Assembly (NCBI RefSeq): GCF_017695965.1
Contig: NZ_JAAORM010000001.1
Coordinates: 124,001 to 188,000, forward strand
Source: Prochlorococcus marinus CUG1416
Lineage (GTDB): Bacteria; Cyanobacteriota; Cyanobacteriia; PCC-6307; Cyanobiaceae
Reading direction: 5' to 3'
DNA: 64,000 nt
The notes below the pieces were generated by a model, which made no database searches, was not told the DNA's origin, and saw nothing but the letters and a program-made list of their open reading frames with translations. Shown piece by piece: positions 28,108 through 37,585 of the stretch. Each line of letters starts with the position of its first letter. The stretch's first letter is position 1. The position numbers were made by a program, and so were the translations under genes.

Positions 28108-29712
28108 ATGTTAGGAACTTTGGGAGCTGGAATGTCTAGTTTCCCTTGGCTATCTGCTGCAATTTTGTTCCCAATTGGTAGTGCGTTTGTGATACCTTTT
28201 TTCCCAGATAAAGGAGATGGCAAAGAGGTTAGATGGTTTGCTTTATCTATTGCATTAATAACTTTTTTAATAACTGTAGGTTCATATATAAATGGCTTTG
28301 ATATTAATAATGAAAATGTTCAACTTAAAGAAAATATTAGTTGGCTCCCTAATTTAGGACTTACTTGGTCTGTTGGTGCTGACGGTATTTCGATGCCTTT
28401 AATATTATTAACTAGTTTTATAACTGCCTTAGCAGTTTTAGCTGCATGGCCAGTTAAGTATAAACCAAAGTTATTTTTCTTTTTAATATTGGTGATGGAT
28501 GGGGGGCAAATCGCTGTATTTGCAGTTCAAGATATGCTTTTATTCTTTTTAACTTGGGAACTTGAATTAATTCCCGTATATTTATTATTGGCTATATGGG
28601 GTGGCAAAAATAGACAATATGCAGCCACGAAATTTATTATTTATACAGCAGGCAGTTCAATATTTATCCTCCTAGCAGCTTTGGCAATGGGCTTCTACGG
28701 TACAGAAATTCCTAACTTTGAGTTTTCTTACTTGGCTGCTCAAGATTTTAGTCAAAAATTCCAAATACTCTGTTATGTGGGTCTCTTAATTGCATTTGGA
28801 GTGAAACTGCCAATAGTACCTCTTCATACTTGGCTCCCAGACGCTCATGGAGAGGCTACAGCTCCTGTTCATATGCTTCTAGCTGGAATTTTATTGAAGA
28901 TGGGAGGATATGCTCTTTTAAGATTTAATGCACAATTATTACCCGTTGCTCATGCTCAATTTGCTCCATTATTAATAGTTCTTGGAGTAGTAAATATAAT
29001 TTATGCTGCATTAACTTCTTTTGCACAAAGAAATCTTAAAAGAAAAATTGCATATAGTTCTATAAGTCATATGGGTTTCGTTCTTATTGGAATAGGTAGT
29101 TTTAGTAGCCTCGGAACAAGCGGAGCAATGCTACAAATGGTTAGTCATGGATTAATTGGGGCTAGTTTATTTTTTCTTGTTGGAGCTACTTATGACAGAA
29201 CAAAGACTCTTAAGCTTGATGAAATGAGTGGTGTAGGACAAAAAATGAGAATCATGTTTGCTCTTTGGACTGCTTGCTCTCTCGCTTCACTCGCTTTGCC
29301 AGGCATGAGTGGATTTGTGTCTGAATTAATGGTATTTACAGGATTTGTTACTGATGAAGTCTATACACTCCCGTTTCGGATAGTTATGGCCTCTTTAGCT
29401 GCTATAGGTGTAATACTTACTCCTATTTATCTACTCTCAATGTTAAGAGAAATTTTCTTTGGTAAAGAGAATCCGAAATTAACCGAAGAACGAAAACTTA
29501 TCGATGCAGAGCCTAGAGAAGTTTATATTATTGCTTGTTTACTTTTGCCTATAATTGGAATAGGTTTATACCCAAGATTAGTTACTGAAACTTATCTTGC
29601 GTCTATTAATAATTTAGTTGATAGAGATTTAACGGCAGTGAAAAGTACTATGAAAAAAAATATTGTCTCAGGAATTCAGAAAAATAAGATTTTACAGGCT
29701 CCAAGAATATAG
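28108..29712 (+). CDS. ndhD: NAD(P)H-quinone oxidoreductase subunit 4
   Basis: Antiporter-like NDH-1 subunit NdhD with about 14 spans. It has the [21 protein letters not shown] block, [29 protein letters not shown] and the [12 protein letters not shown] segment. ATG 28108 starts the conserved MLGTLGAG N-terminus; an in-frame TTG at 28072 would add 12 residues and is less likely. Pairing with ndhF upstream fits the NdhF1/NdhD1 module for respiratory and cyclic electron flow. Confidence 0.94.
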   Translation: MLGTLGAGMSSFPWLSAAILFPIGSAFVIPFFPDKGDGKEVRWFALSIALITFLITVGSYINGFDINNENVQLKENISWLPNLGLTWSVGADGISMPLILLTSFITALAVLAAWPVKYKPKLFFFLILVMDGGQIAVFAVQDMLLFFLTWELELIPVYLLLAIWGGKNRQYAATKFIIYTAGSSIFILLAALAMGFYGTEIPNFEFSYLAAQDFSQKFQILCYVGLLIAFGVKLPIVPLHTWLPDAHGEATAPVHMLLAGILLKMGGYALLRFNAQLLPVAHAQFAPLLIVLGVVNIIYAALTSFAQRNLKRKIAYSSISHMGFVLIGIGSFSSLGTSGAMLQMVSHGLIGASLFFLVGATYDRTKTLKLDEMSGVGQKMRIMFALWTACSLASLALPGMSGFVSELMVFTGFVTDEVYTLPFRIVMASLAAIGVILTPIYLLSMLREIFFGKENPKLTEERKLIDAEPREVYIIACLLLPIIGIGLYPRLVTETYLASINNLVDRDLTAVKSTMKKNIVSGIQKNKILQAPRI

Positions 29713-29758
29713 TTTCTTAAATTAATGCAATATTATTTGGCGTTAAATAAATAAGAAG

Positions 29759-29799
29759 ATATCTTATGAGTAGTTATTAGCTAATTTAAAATATCTTAT
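29759..29799. repeat. Paired ATATCTTAT repeats upstream of scpA
   Basis: ATATCTTAT occurs at 29759-29767 and 29791-29799, 32 bp apart, about three helical turns. The first copy is part of a 10-bp palindrome AAGATATCTT at 29756-29765. They lie in the ndhD-scpA gap. They could be regulator sites or chance in AT-rich DNA. Confidence 0.25.
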
Positions 29800-29835
29800 C
29801 TAAATTCTATTGATAGGCAACAATTAGGGCCTAGA

Positions 29836-30657
29836 TTGTTGATTAAATTTCTTCAAGATGCCGCTGGGAAAGGTGATCTTGATCCATGGGATATTGATGT
29901 AATAAGTGTAATTGATAGTTTCTTAGAACAATATTCCAATAATTTCAAAAAAACTCCAAATGGTCAGAATTCATATCAAAAGGATTTATCTGAGACAAGC
30001 GAGGCATTTTATGCCGCTTCTGTACTAGTTAATCTAAAGGCTCAAGTTTTAGAATCTGATGTTTTCACAGAAAATTCGTCAGATTGTGAAGATGATTTTG
30101 ATGTGGATGATCAAGATTGGATTGATCAAGAATTTGATATTCCAAAATACCCTGAAAAATATCTCAGGAGAAGATCAATAGCACAACCAATTCTTAAACG
30201 TACAACAACATTGGGAGAACTTGTAAGTCAATTAGAGTCTATTGCTGAAGTTATAGAAACCCAAGATCTTCTGCTAATGAAGAGAAAAAGAAATAAAAAA
30301 TATTCTGATAGGGCCTTGATTTCTCAAGTGAAATCTTTAGCACATCGCGAGAAACTTCCAGAAACCACTAAAGAATTAGGGAAATTTATTGATGGGTGGG
30401 AAAAAGCATTACAGTGGACAGACTTTGAATATTTAGTTGAAATATGGAAAACAGTTGTAAAAAATGATTTAGATAAAGATCGTCTTGGAGTCTTTTGGGC
30501 GTTATTATTTTTATCATCTGAAAACAAAATTGAAATTAAACAAATTAATTCATTATATGGCCCAATTCAAATTAAAAGAATAATTCCTGATGGAGGCTTA
30601 GCTCAATTGCCTATAGAAAATCTTGAGGTAAAAAATACTTATCCCTCTGCTGTTTAG
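29836..30657 (+). CDS. scpA: Segregation and condensation protein A
   Basis: A kleisin that bridges the SMC ATPase heads. It has the N-terminal FLQDAAGKGDLDPWDIDVISVID segment, a middle acidic Asp-rich region, the TTLGELVSQL segment and a C-terminal winged helix (LGVFWALLFLSSENKIEIKQ). TTG 29836 is the first canonical start. However, the frame stays open upstream to 29785, and GPRL just before it looks like family sequence, so translation may begin earlier, for example at ATT 29809. 273 residues as given. Confidence 0.88.
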   Translation: MLIKFLQDAAGKGDLDPWDIDVISVIDSFLEQYSNNFKKTPNGQNSYQKDLSETSEAFYAASVLVNLKAQVLESDVFTENSSDCEDDFDVDDQDWIDQEFDIPKYPEKYLRRRSIAQPILKRTTTLGELVSQLESIAEVIETQDLLLMKRKRNKKYSDRALISQVKSLAHREKLPETTKELGKFIDGWEKALQWTDFEYLVEIWKTVVKNDLDKDRLGVFWALLFLSSENKIEIKQINSLYGPIQIKRIIPDGGLAQLPIENLEVKNTYPSAV

Positions 30658-30676
30658 TAGCTTAATAGTAATAACG

Positions 30677-30682
30677 TATAAT
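30677..30682 (+). promoter_or_regulatory. Candidate -10 box of the sugar nucleotidyltransferase gene
   Basis: A perfect TATAAT 24 nt upstream of ATG 30706, followed by an AAAAGAGG purine tract that could serve as ribosome binding site. This implies a leader of fewer than about 20 nt. Confidence 0.45.
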
Positions 30683-30705
30683 CTTTTAAAAGAGGTTTTG
30701 AATTC

Positions 30706-31884
30706 ATGAAGGCAATGATACTTGCGGCAGGAAAAGGCACACGTGTTCAGCCTATAACTCATATCATCCCAAAACCAATGATACCCATTTTACAAAAACC
30801 TGTAATGGAGTTTCTTTTAGAACTCCTAAAAGAGCATGGCTTTAAAGAAATAATGGTTAATGTCTCTCATCTAGCTGAAGAAATTGAAAATTACTTTAGG
30901 GATGGTCAAAGATTCGGGGTGGAGATTGCATATAGTTTTGAAGGTAGAATTGAAGACGGGGAATTAATAGGAGATGCTTTAGGTTCAGCAGGAGGATTAA
31001 AAAAAATTCAAGATTTTCAAAAATTCTTTGATGAAACTTTTGTTGTGCTATGTGGTGATGCTTTAGTGGACTTAGATTTGACTGAAGCAGTTAAGAAACA
31101 TAAGGAAAAGGGAGCAATTGCAAGTTTAATAACTAAACAAGTAACTAGAGATCAAGTTTCAAGTTATGGCGTAGTAGTCTCGGATGAAAATGGTCGAATA
31201 AAGGCGTTTCAAGAAAAGCCATCTGTCGATAAAGCTTTAGGCGACTCTATTAATACAGGTATTTATCTTTTTGAACCTGAAATTTTTAATTACATACCAT
31301 CAGGTGAAAAGTTTGATATTGGTGCTGATCTATTCCCTAAACTTGTTGAAATGAATTTACCATTTTATGCACTACCAATGGATTTTGAATGGGTAGATAT
31401 TGGAAAAGTTCCTGATTATTGGAGTGCTATTCGTAATGTATTACAAGGAAAGGTAAGACAAGTAGAGATACCTGGAAAAGAAATTAAACCTGGAGTTTTC
31501 ACCGGATTAAATGTTGCTGCTAATTGGGACAAAGTTGATATTACTGGACCAGTATATATAGGTGGAATGACAAGAATAGAAGATGGTGCCACAATTATTG
31601 GACCTGCAATGATTGGCCCAAGTTGTTGTATTTGCGAAGGTGCAACAATTGATAATTCAATTATTTTTGATTATTCCAAAATAGGAAATGGTGTTCGACT
31701 AGTCGATAAATTAGTATTTGGCCGTTATTGTGTAGGCAAAAATGGAGATCACTTCGATTTGCAAGATGCATCTTTGGATTGGTTGATAACAGATTCTAGA
31801 AGATCTGATATGACTGAGCCATCTCCACAGCAGAAGGCAATGGCAGAATTGTTAGGTAATGATTTGATTAATATTCCAGATTAA
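30706..31884 (+). CDS. Sugar-phosphate nucleotidyltransferase (mannose-1-P guanylyltransferase/glucose-1-P family)
   Basis: The N-terminal nucleotidyltransferase domain has the LAAGKGTRVQPIT signature (6-18), the KPM segment and a CGDALVDLDL metal-binding region near residue 112. The C-terminal part (about 255-345) has left-handed beta-helix hexapeptides such as GATIIGPAMIGPSC. 392 residues. It supplies an NDP-sugar for cell-wall, LPS or glycan synthesis; whether GDP-mannose or another sugar cannot be told by eye. It is convergent with metF, overlapping it by 17 nt. Confidence 0.85.
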   Translation: MKAMILAAGKGTRVQPITHIIPKPMIPILQKPVMEFLLELLKEHGFKEIMVNVSHLAEEIENYFRDGQRFGVEIAYSFEGRIEDGELIGDALGSAGGLKKIQDFQKFFDETFVVLCGDALVDLDLTEAVKKHKEKGAIASLITKQVTRDQVSSYGVVVSDENGRIKAFQEKPSVDKALGDSINTGIYLFEPEIFNYIPSGEKFDIGADLFPKLVEMNLPFYALPMDFEWVDIGKVPDYWSAIRNVLQGKVRQVEIPGKEIKPGVFTGLNVAANWDKVDITGPVYIGGMTRIEDGATIIGPAMIGPSCCICEGATIDNSIIFDYSKIGNGVRLVDKLVFGRYCVGKNGDHFDLQDASLDWLITDSRRSDMTEPSPQQKAMAELLGNDLINIPD

Positions 31885-32758
31885 GATCAGCCTTTTCAAG
31901 AATCTCAGGGATTAAATGTTCTGCCTTAACTGCCATTAAATGAATACCATTTGCAATATTTATAAAATCGTGAGCTTGTTCAGCTGCAATTTGGATCCCT
32001 TCTTGTAAAGGCTCTTTAGCATCTTTAAGACGATTTAAAATATTTGCAGGGATGTTTGCTCCTGGGACGTATTTGTTGATAAAGAGTGCATTTTTATAAG
32101 ACTTTAATAGGAATACGCCTGCAATTACAGGTAGTTCGAGAGGGTTACTAATTTCGTTACAGAATTCGATCAAAAATTTTTTTTCCATAACCATTTGAGT
32201 TTGTATGAATCTAGCTCCAGCCTCTTTTTTCTTCCTCATTCTATTTTGTAAACTTCTTTGATTCTTACAACTTGGATCTGCTGCGGCTCCTGAAAATATA
32301 AATGTTTTTTTATCTGCAAGTTCTCCAAAAGTAGGATCAATTCCTTTATTGAAGTCCTGAATTTGTTGAAGCAATCTAACTGACTCTAACTCGTGAACAG
32401 CTTTGGCATCATTTTGATCCCCTGCTTTTACTGAATCACCAGTAATGCATAAGATGTTTTTAATTCCTAGAGCATTTGCCCCGAGAATGTCTGATTGTAA
32501 AGCAATTTTATTACGATCTCTGCAAGATATTTGCATTATTGGTTCTATCCCATTTTCCAGTAATAGTTTGGACATTGCCAAGCTACACATTCTCATTATC
32601 GCCCTGCTCCCGTCAGTAATGTTAACAGCATGTACCTTATCTTTCAAAAGTTGTGCTATCTTAAGAGATCTTATGGGGCTTGCACCTCTGGGCGGCATTA
32701 ACTCTGCCGTTATTACTTTGGATTTTTTTTCTAAAGTCTGCTGAAGTTTTGATTTCAA
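31868..32758 (-). CDS. metF: Methylenetetrahydrofolate reductase
   Basis: A TIM-barrel flavoenzyme that makes 5-methyl-THF for methionine synthesis. It has the N-terminal ITAELMPPRGA (conserved Glu at 20), the NITDG segment near 47, ILCITGD near 97 and the QTQMVME block near 186. 296 residues, normal. Its start is 77 nt from the divergent PedR-like gene. Its 3' end overlaps the sugar nucleotidyltransferase gene by 17 nt. Confidence 0.92.
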   Translation of the reverse strand: MKSKLQQTLEKKSKVITAELMPPRGASPIRSLKIAQLLKDKVHAVNITDGSRAIMRMCSLAMSKLLLENGIEPIMQISCRDRNKIALQSDILGANALGIKNILCITGDSVKAGDQNDAKAVHELESVRLLQQIQDFNKGIDPTFGELADKKTFIFSGAAADPSCKNQRSLQNRMRKKKEAGARFIQTQMVMEKKFLIEFCNEISNPLELPVIAGVFLLKSYKNALFINKYVPGANIPANILNRLKDAKEPLQEGIQIAAEQAHDFINIANGIHLMAVKAEHLIPEILEKADLNLEY

Positions 32759-32773
32759 TTGCTTTTGTTTCCT

Positions 32774-32788
32774 ACTTGGTTAACAAGT
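32774..32788. promoter_or_regulatory. Short inverted repeat in the metF/pedR divergent promoter
   Basis: ACTTG-GTTAA-CAAGT, 5-bp arms with a 5-nt centre, in the 77-nt region between metF and the PedR-like regulator. LuxR-type regulators bind such dyads. The site is short and may be chance. Confidence 0.25.
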
Positions 32789-32835
32789 GTATTGAGATTG
32801 CTAAACTTAATTAATATATAAAAGGAACTGTTTAA

Positions 32836-33108
32836 ATGCAAATGGTTGAAGAAGATGTGAACAACATTGATATTTCTGGTCTCTCAGCACGAGAGATGGA
32901 AATTATTGATCTTGTGGCTGATGGGCTCACAAATCAAGAAATTGCTGTAAAGCTTACTATTAGTAAAAGAACTGTTGATAATCATGTAAGTAATATGTTT
33001 ACAAAAACAGGTTCTAAAAATAGAGTAGCACTTTTAAATTGGGCAATGGATAATGGAAAGATTTGTAGAGATGGATTTAATTGTTGTTCCCTACCAGACT
33101 CTGATTAA
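32836..33108 (+). CDS. Small LuxR-type regulator, PedR-like
   Basis: The 90-residue product is essentially a lone LuxR/GerE helix-turn-helix domain (residues about 15-72, with SAREMEIIDLVADGLTNQEIA and SKRTVDNHVSNM) and no receiver domain. The C-terminal tail holds Cys77 and a Cys83-Cys84 pair. This matches the architecture of PedR, the redox-responsive LuxR regulator of cyanobacteria reported to act via thioredoxin. The Cys residues make redox sensing plausible here. The 3' end overlaps the opposite small ORF by 32 nt. Confidence 0.8.
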   Translation: MQMVEEDVNNIDISGLSAREMEIIDLVADGLTNQEIAVKLTISKRTVDNHVSNMFTKTGSKNRVALLNWAMDNGKICRDGFNCCSLPDSD

Positions 33109-33262
33109 TATTAGTCCCATTTACTTTTTTTGTATCGTTAGCTAAATCCATTAAACAATAATTTGTAGAACTTAATTCGAAAAGTTCAGCATAGGCTATG
33201 CAAGCATCTTTGTCTGAATCAACAAATCTTAATATTCCTTCCTTGTCGTAAAGACCATACAT
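33077..33262 (-). CDS. Conserved-looking 61-residue protein
   Basis: Starts MYGLYDKEGILRFVDSDKDA and contains an ACIAYAELF segment that looks like a small compact domain with several aromatic residues. No membrane span. I recall similar short ORFs in picocyanobacteria but can name no function. Its last 32 nt are antisense to the end of the PedR-like gene. The poor, Asn-rich C-terminal tail suggests only the first 45 residues are constrained. Confidence 0.55.
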   Translation of the reverse strand: MYGLYDKEGILRFVDSDKDACIAYAELFELSSTNYCLMDLANDTKKVNGTNINQSLVGNNN

Positions 33263-33342
33263 TTGAGAAAAAATATATTAGTAAAATATAAAGAAAATAT
33301 AAAGGAAATGTGGCTGCTTTGACTAGTTATTTTTTTGAGTTG

Positions 33343-33822
33343 TTAAATAGAGTGATCCTTCCATTTTGAAAAAGGTTTGTTAGCAAGACTGAAATTGGAG
33401 TAATGTTTCAGCCCAGTAATTTCTTTGGATATGAAAGATGGAAGACTGAAATCTTCCTCTTCATTGGAAAGTTCAATTTCGGCAATTTCAAGTGGATAAT
33501 TGTTTTCTTTAAAGCAATCTATAATCCAAGATTTGTTTTCAACTGTTAAAAAGAATCTTTCTTTTTTTATTGTATTTGAAAGATTTGACATTATTGTTTC
33601 ACCATCTTTTCGTGGAATGGAGTATTCAAATTCAAAGTTGGTAAAGCTTTTAATATGTTTTTTGAGTGCAATTTTAAAGTCTTTGCCTGTAGACCTTATC
33701 CTAATAATCCAATCATCTAAACTTTTTGATAAGTATCCTTGTTCAATATAAATTTTATTTGTGATAAATTCTTTCCAGTTATCATTTTTTATAAGAAACC
33801 TTCTTTCTATTTCTAAGGCCAT
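33343..33822 (-). CDS. CYTH-domain protein (triphosphate tunnel metalloenzyme)
   Basis: Starts MALEIERRFLIKN, with the ExExRR/F-type motif (EIERRF, 4-9) that defines the CYTH/TTM superfamily. It has an IRSTGKDFKIALKKH strand segment in the tunnel and a C-terminal EIAEIEL acidic strand. 159 residues is normal for the bacterial single-domain type. Such enzymes act on triphosphates or inorganic tripolyphosphate; the substrate here is unknown. It directly abuts nadK upstream on the same strand, and the close pairing suggests a common transcript. Confidence 0.85.
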   Translation of the reverse strand: MALEIERRFLIKNDNWKEFITNKIYIEQGYLSKSLDDWIIRIRSTGKDFKIALKKHIKSFTNFEFEYSIPRKDGETIMSNLSNTIKKERFFLTVENKSWIIDCFKENNYPLEIAEIELSNEEEDFSLPSFISKEITGLKHYSNFSLANKPFSKWKDHSI

Positions 33823-34734
33823 TTAATTTTTTGGATTTTTTAGAGATAAATCTCCTTTCCACTCTAGTTTTTTTATTAAAGTATTGTAATAGTTAGTGCT
33901 TTTTTTAAACTTTATTATTTTGCAGGGTGATTTTCCTTTTTTGATCTCACAATAATAATCTTCCTTAATTGTCATACATTTTGAACCGTCTCTCCATAAT
34001 TTAATTTCACCTTTACTTTTTTTTACTGGTTTAATGATTACCTTACTGTTATTAGGTATAACTATTGGTCTACTAGCTAAACTCATTGGGCATATAGGAT
34101 TTATTATCATTGCATCTATACTCGGATGTACTATTGGACCGCCTGCAGCCATTGAGTATGCTGTTGAACCAGTAGATGTAGATATAATCAATCCATCACC
34201 TTTATATGCATTCACCTTCTCGTTATCAATTTCAATTTGTATTTGGTTGGTAGGAGAAATATCCTCTTCAACGGATTTAAAATAAAAATCATTTAAGGCT
34301 TCGTAGCTTTCTATAATTTTTTTCTTAGGACTTGTCCCACTAATACAAACATTGCAATTTAATCTATTGCGTAAGTCAATTATATATTCTTCGTTTTCAA
34401 GGATTTCAATAAAAGATTTGTCAAATAAAAAATCTTTTTCTTGAGTAAGAAAACCTAAATTACCACCAATATTAATGCTCAATAAAGGGATATCATAATC
34501 CGCTAATGCATTAGCACATTTTAGGAAGGTTCCATCACCGCCAAGAATGATTCCAATATCTGGTTTTAATTTTGAATTACAAAGATATTTTTCAACTTCA
34601 TGTTTGTGAAAATCACTTTCAATTATTTTTGATGTTATATTTTTAACTTTGAGGACTTCTTCGCAGAATTTAGATGCCTCTAGAGCGATAGAACTATCTG
34701 AACGATATACAATAAGCACTAATGAAAGTTTCAT
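33823..34734 (-). CDS. nadK: NAD kinase
   Basis: It makes NADP from NAD. The GGDGT motif is at 65-69. The substrate-binding stretch is [25 protein letters not shown] (about residues 180-204), with the NPICP segment after it. 303 residues. It sits between the ndhE operon and the CYTH gene, with 9 nt to ndhE, so it may be transcribed with the ndhA-I-G-E operon. Many cyanobacteria have two NAD kinases; only one is in this window. Confidence 0.93.
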   Translation of the reverse strand: MKLSLVLIVYRSDSSIALEASKFCEEVLKVKNITSKIIESDFHKHEVEKYLCNSKLKPDIGIILGGDGTFLKCANALADYDIPLLSINIGGNLGFLTQEKDFLFDKSFIEILENEEYIIDLRNRLNCNVCISGTSPKKKIIESYEALNDFYFKSVEEDISPTNQIQIEIDNEKVNAYKGDGLIISTSTGSTAYSMAAGGPIVHPSIDAMIINPICPMSLASRPIVIPNNSKVIIKPVKKSKGEIKLWRDGSKCMTIKEDYYCEIKKGKSPCKIIKFKKSTNYYNTLIKKLEWKGDLSLKNPKN

Positions 34735-34743
34735 TTAATGCGT

Positions 34744-35067
34744 TTACCATTTTAATAAATTAAAACTTTCCATATCTACAGTCACCCTATTTCTGTAAAG
34801 AGATAACAATATAGCTAATCCAACGGCTGCTTCTGCGGCAGCAACAGTAATAACAAAAATTGTAAAAACTTGTCCTTGAATTAAATTATTATCAATATAA
34901 GAAGAAAAAGCCATCAAGTTTATATTTACCGCATTGAGCATTAATTCAATGCTCATAAGAACCCTAACAGCATTCCTACTATTTAATAATCCCCAAATAC
35001 CAATACAAAATAGTACTGAAGATACTATCAAAAAAGCTTGAATAGGAATTGATTCTAAATTCATCAT
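34744..35067 (-). CDS. ndhE: NAD(P)H-quinone oxidoreductase subunit 4L
   Basis: 107 residues, three membrane spans. The GLLNSRNAVRVLMSIELMLNAVNINL segment with its buried Glu is typical of NdhE/NuoK. It is the last gene of ndhA-ndhI-ndhG-ndhE, 15 nt after ndhG. Confidence 0.95.
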   Translation of the reverse strand: MMNLESIPIQAFLIVSSVLFCIGIWGLLNSRNAVRVLMSIELMLNAVNINLMAFSSYIDNNLIQGQVFTIFVITVAAAEAAVGLAILLSLYRNRVTVDMESFNLLKW

Positions 35068-35082
35068 AAGAAAGTTGAAGAG

Positions 35083-35682
35083 TTAATTTTTATTAGTGAG
35101 TAATGGTTCTGATGATTTTTCAATTAACTCTTGATTAACAGGTAATCCAGTTGAAATATCTTTGTTCATTACATCTCTTCTAGCTAAAACAATAGCCCCA
35201 ATCATCGCCATTAAAAGTAAAACTGAAGCTAATTCAAATGGGAGTAAATAATCACTAAATAGATGCTCTCCAATCCTAATAGTTGATTCTTCTCCTATAG
35301 AGTTTTGGGGGCTTGCTAGCTTCCATACGTTTGTCAAGTCAACTCTTATTAAAAGGCTAAGTAGGATTAAACATATAGATGTTGATAAGATTCTTCTGGA
35401 TTTAATGTCATTGATGGGCTTTAAATCTTCTTTTTTATTGACTAACATTATTGCAAAAATTATTAATACATTTACTGCACCCACATAAACTAAAACTTGA
35501 GCTGCAGCAACAAAACTTGCATTTAAAAGTAGATATAATCCTGCCACACTCATGAATACTCCGCCAAGAAGAAATGCTGAATATACAATACTTTCTAGCA
35601 ATACAACACCAATTGCTCCAATAAGAATAACTAAAGATAAAACTGTAAAACAAATAATTTGAGTTGTTATTGCAATGGACAT
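35083..35682 (-). CDS. ndhG: NAD(P)H-quinone oxidoreductase subunit 6
   Basis: 199 residues, five membrane spans. It has the LLNASFVAAAQVLVYVGAVNVLIIFAIML block typical of NdhG/NuoJ, which forms part of the membrane-arm quinone-proximal region. 13 nt separate it from ndhI upstream. Confidence 0.95.
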   Translation of the reverse strand: MSIAITTQIICFTVLSLVILIGAIGVVLLESIVYSAFLLGGVFMSVAGLYLLLNASFVAAAQVLVYVGAVNVLIIFAIMLVNKKEDLKPINDIKSRRILSTSICLILLSLLIRVDLTNVWKLASPQNSIGEESTIRIGEHLFSDYLLPFELASVLLLMAMIGAIVLARRDVMNKDISTGLPVNQELIEKSSEPLLTNKN

Positions 35683-35695
35683 AAATTAATAGAAA

Positions 35696-36322
35696 TTAAT
35701 TGTTTGGATTAGAAATTTTATCTTTATTTTCATTGGTTGTTGGTTTCATCCAATCATAGACTTCTTCAGGTAATTTACCAACTCTGATATCTGAAGCAGG
35801 GATTTCATGGGGATCCATTACTCCTTTAGGTAGATAAGCAAGTTCTCTTAGTGGTTTTACTGAAGGATCTGTTGTTACGTTTGTAGGGAGTCTCCCAAGT
35901 GCAATATTATCGAAATTTAGATTGTGTCTGTCGAAAGAAGCTAATTCATATTCTTCGGTCATTGATAGACAATTAGTTGGACAAAATTCAACGCAATTTC
36001 CGCAAAATATACATACTCCAAAATCTATTGAATAATTTCTAAGTTCCTTTTTTTTGGTTTCTTTATTCATTACCCAGTCAACTACTGGTAGATTTATTGG
36101 ACATACTCTCACACAAACTTCACAAGCTATACATTTATCGAATTCATAATGTATTCTTCCTCGATATCTTTCAGAGGGTATTAGTTTTTCATATGGATAT
36201 TGCACAGTAACAGGTCTTCTTCGAAGATGATCAAAAGTTACTGATAAGCCATTGTATAAATATTTGCCAGCACTAAAAGCCTCTTTAATATAGCTATTTA
36301 CTTGTTGAAGGAAATTTTTCAT
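35696..36322 (-). CDS. ndhI: NAD(P)H-quinone oxidoreductase subunit I (2[4Fe-4S])
   Basis: 208 residues with two ferredoxin-type clusters: C64/C67/C70/C74 ([12 protein letters not shown]) and C104/C107/C110/C114 ([12 protein letters not shown]). These carry electrons towards quinone in NDH-1. The [19 protein letters not shown] lead-in is typical. It lies between ndhA and ndhG. Confidence 0.96.
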   Translation of the reverse strand: MKNFLQQVNSYIKEAFSAGKYLYNGLSVTFDHLRRRPVTVQYPYEKLIPSERYRGRIHYEFDKCIACEVCVRVCPINLPVVDWVMNKETKKKELRNYSIDFGVCIFCGNCVEFCPTNCLSMTEEYELASFDRHNLNFDNIALGRLPTNVTTDPSVKPLRELAYLPKGVMDPHEIPASDIRVGKLPEEVYDWMKPTTNENKDKISNPNN

Positions 36323-36391
36323 TTTCGAAGAATTTACTTAGTTAATTCATTTTAGTGGATTAATTTTAAATTTAAGTATATTTACTTGAAT

Positions 36392-37510
36392 TTAGCCACC
36401 AAAGAATTGCGGAAAAGCAAGTTTTAATCCTGCAGTTAATAAAAGATTAGCAAGAGAAATTGGAAGAAGAAACTTCCATCCTAGATCTAAAAGTTGATCT
36501 ATTCTTACTCTAGGGGTTGTCCAACGCAATAATATTGCAACAAATACTAAGAGATATGCTTTCAAAACAGTCATTACAATTCCTATTGATGCAGTGAAAA
36601 CTTGTATAAAGGGCGCATTAATCGGCAAATTAAGTACCTTAGCTATTAATTCAACTGGAATAGGAAAACCCCATCCTCCCAAATAAAGTATTGATACTAA
36701 TAATGCTGAAAGAATTAAATTTATGTAGCTACCAAGGTAGAACAATGCGAATTTCATTCCCGCATATTCTGTTTGATATCCTGCAACTAATTCTTCTTCA
36801 GCTTCAGGTAAGTCAAATGGAAGTCGTTCACATTCTGCAAGAGCACAAATCCAAAAGATTATAAAGCCAACAGGTTGTCTCCAAATATTCCAACTGAGTA
36901 TTCCAGCACCACTTTGTTGGTTAACAATGTCAATAGTACTTAGAGAATTTGTCATTAGCACAACAGCCAGTACAGATAAAGCTAAAGGTATTTCGTAACT
37001 TATAGATTGCGCAGCTGCTCTTAATCCGCCTAATAATGAATATTTATTATTTGATGCATATCCGCTCATAAGAAGTCCAATCGGCTGGATACTGCTTAAA
37101 GCAATCCATAGGAAAATTCCAATACCAACATTACTAATAAGAAGGTTTTGTCCAAAAGGAACAATCAGCCATGAAAGAATCACTGGGACTAGAACTAATA
37201 TGGGTCCTGCAGTGAAGAGAATTCCATCTGCTTTAGCAGGAATAATATCCTCTTTGACTAGTAACTTAAGACCATCTGCAATTGGTTGGAGTATACCTAG
37301 AGCTCCTGCATATTCAGGACCTATTCTTTGTTGAGCAGCAGCGGATATCTTTCTTTCAAGCCAAACAGTTACTAAAACTCCAACAACTGCTGCGACTAAA
37401 ACCAAAAGCATTGGTAGAGGTAGCCATATTACATGAGCAATCTCACTAGAAATGCCAAAACCTTTTAGGAATTCATTAAAACTATATTCAAGATCTATTC
37501 CGTATTCCAA
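36392..37510 (-). CDS. ndhA: NAD(P)H-quinone oxidoreductase subunit 1
   Basis: 372 residues, eight spans. It has the [21 protein letters not shown] segment (about 69-89) and [24 protein letters not shown], the quinone-chamber loop. It is first in the ndhA-I-G-E operon, 75 nt after gltA on the same strand, so the operon has either its own promoter or readthrough. Confidence 0.96.
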   Translation of the reverse strand: MEYGIDLEYSFNEFLKGFGISSEIAHVIWLPLPMLLVLVAAVVGVLVTVWLERKISAAAQQRIGPEYAGALGILQPIADGLKLLVKEDIIPAKADGILFTAGPILVLVPVILSWLIVPFGQNLLISNVGIGIFLWIALSSIQPIGLLMSGYASNNKYSLLGGLRAAAQSISYEIPLALSVLAVVLMTNSLSTIDIVNQQSGAGILSWNIWRQPVGFIIFWICALAECERLPFDLPEAEEELVAGYQTEYAGMKFALFYLGSYINLILSALLVSILYLGGWGFPIPVELIAKVLNLPINAPFIQVFTASIGIVMTVLKAYLLVFVAILLRWTTPRVRIDQLLDLGWKFLLPISLANLLLTAGLKLAFPQFFGG

Positions 37511-37585
37511 ATTTTTGATGTTATTTACTTAATACATTAACTCGTCACAAACAATATGTGTGTTTTTTATGAAAAGCTGCAAATA

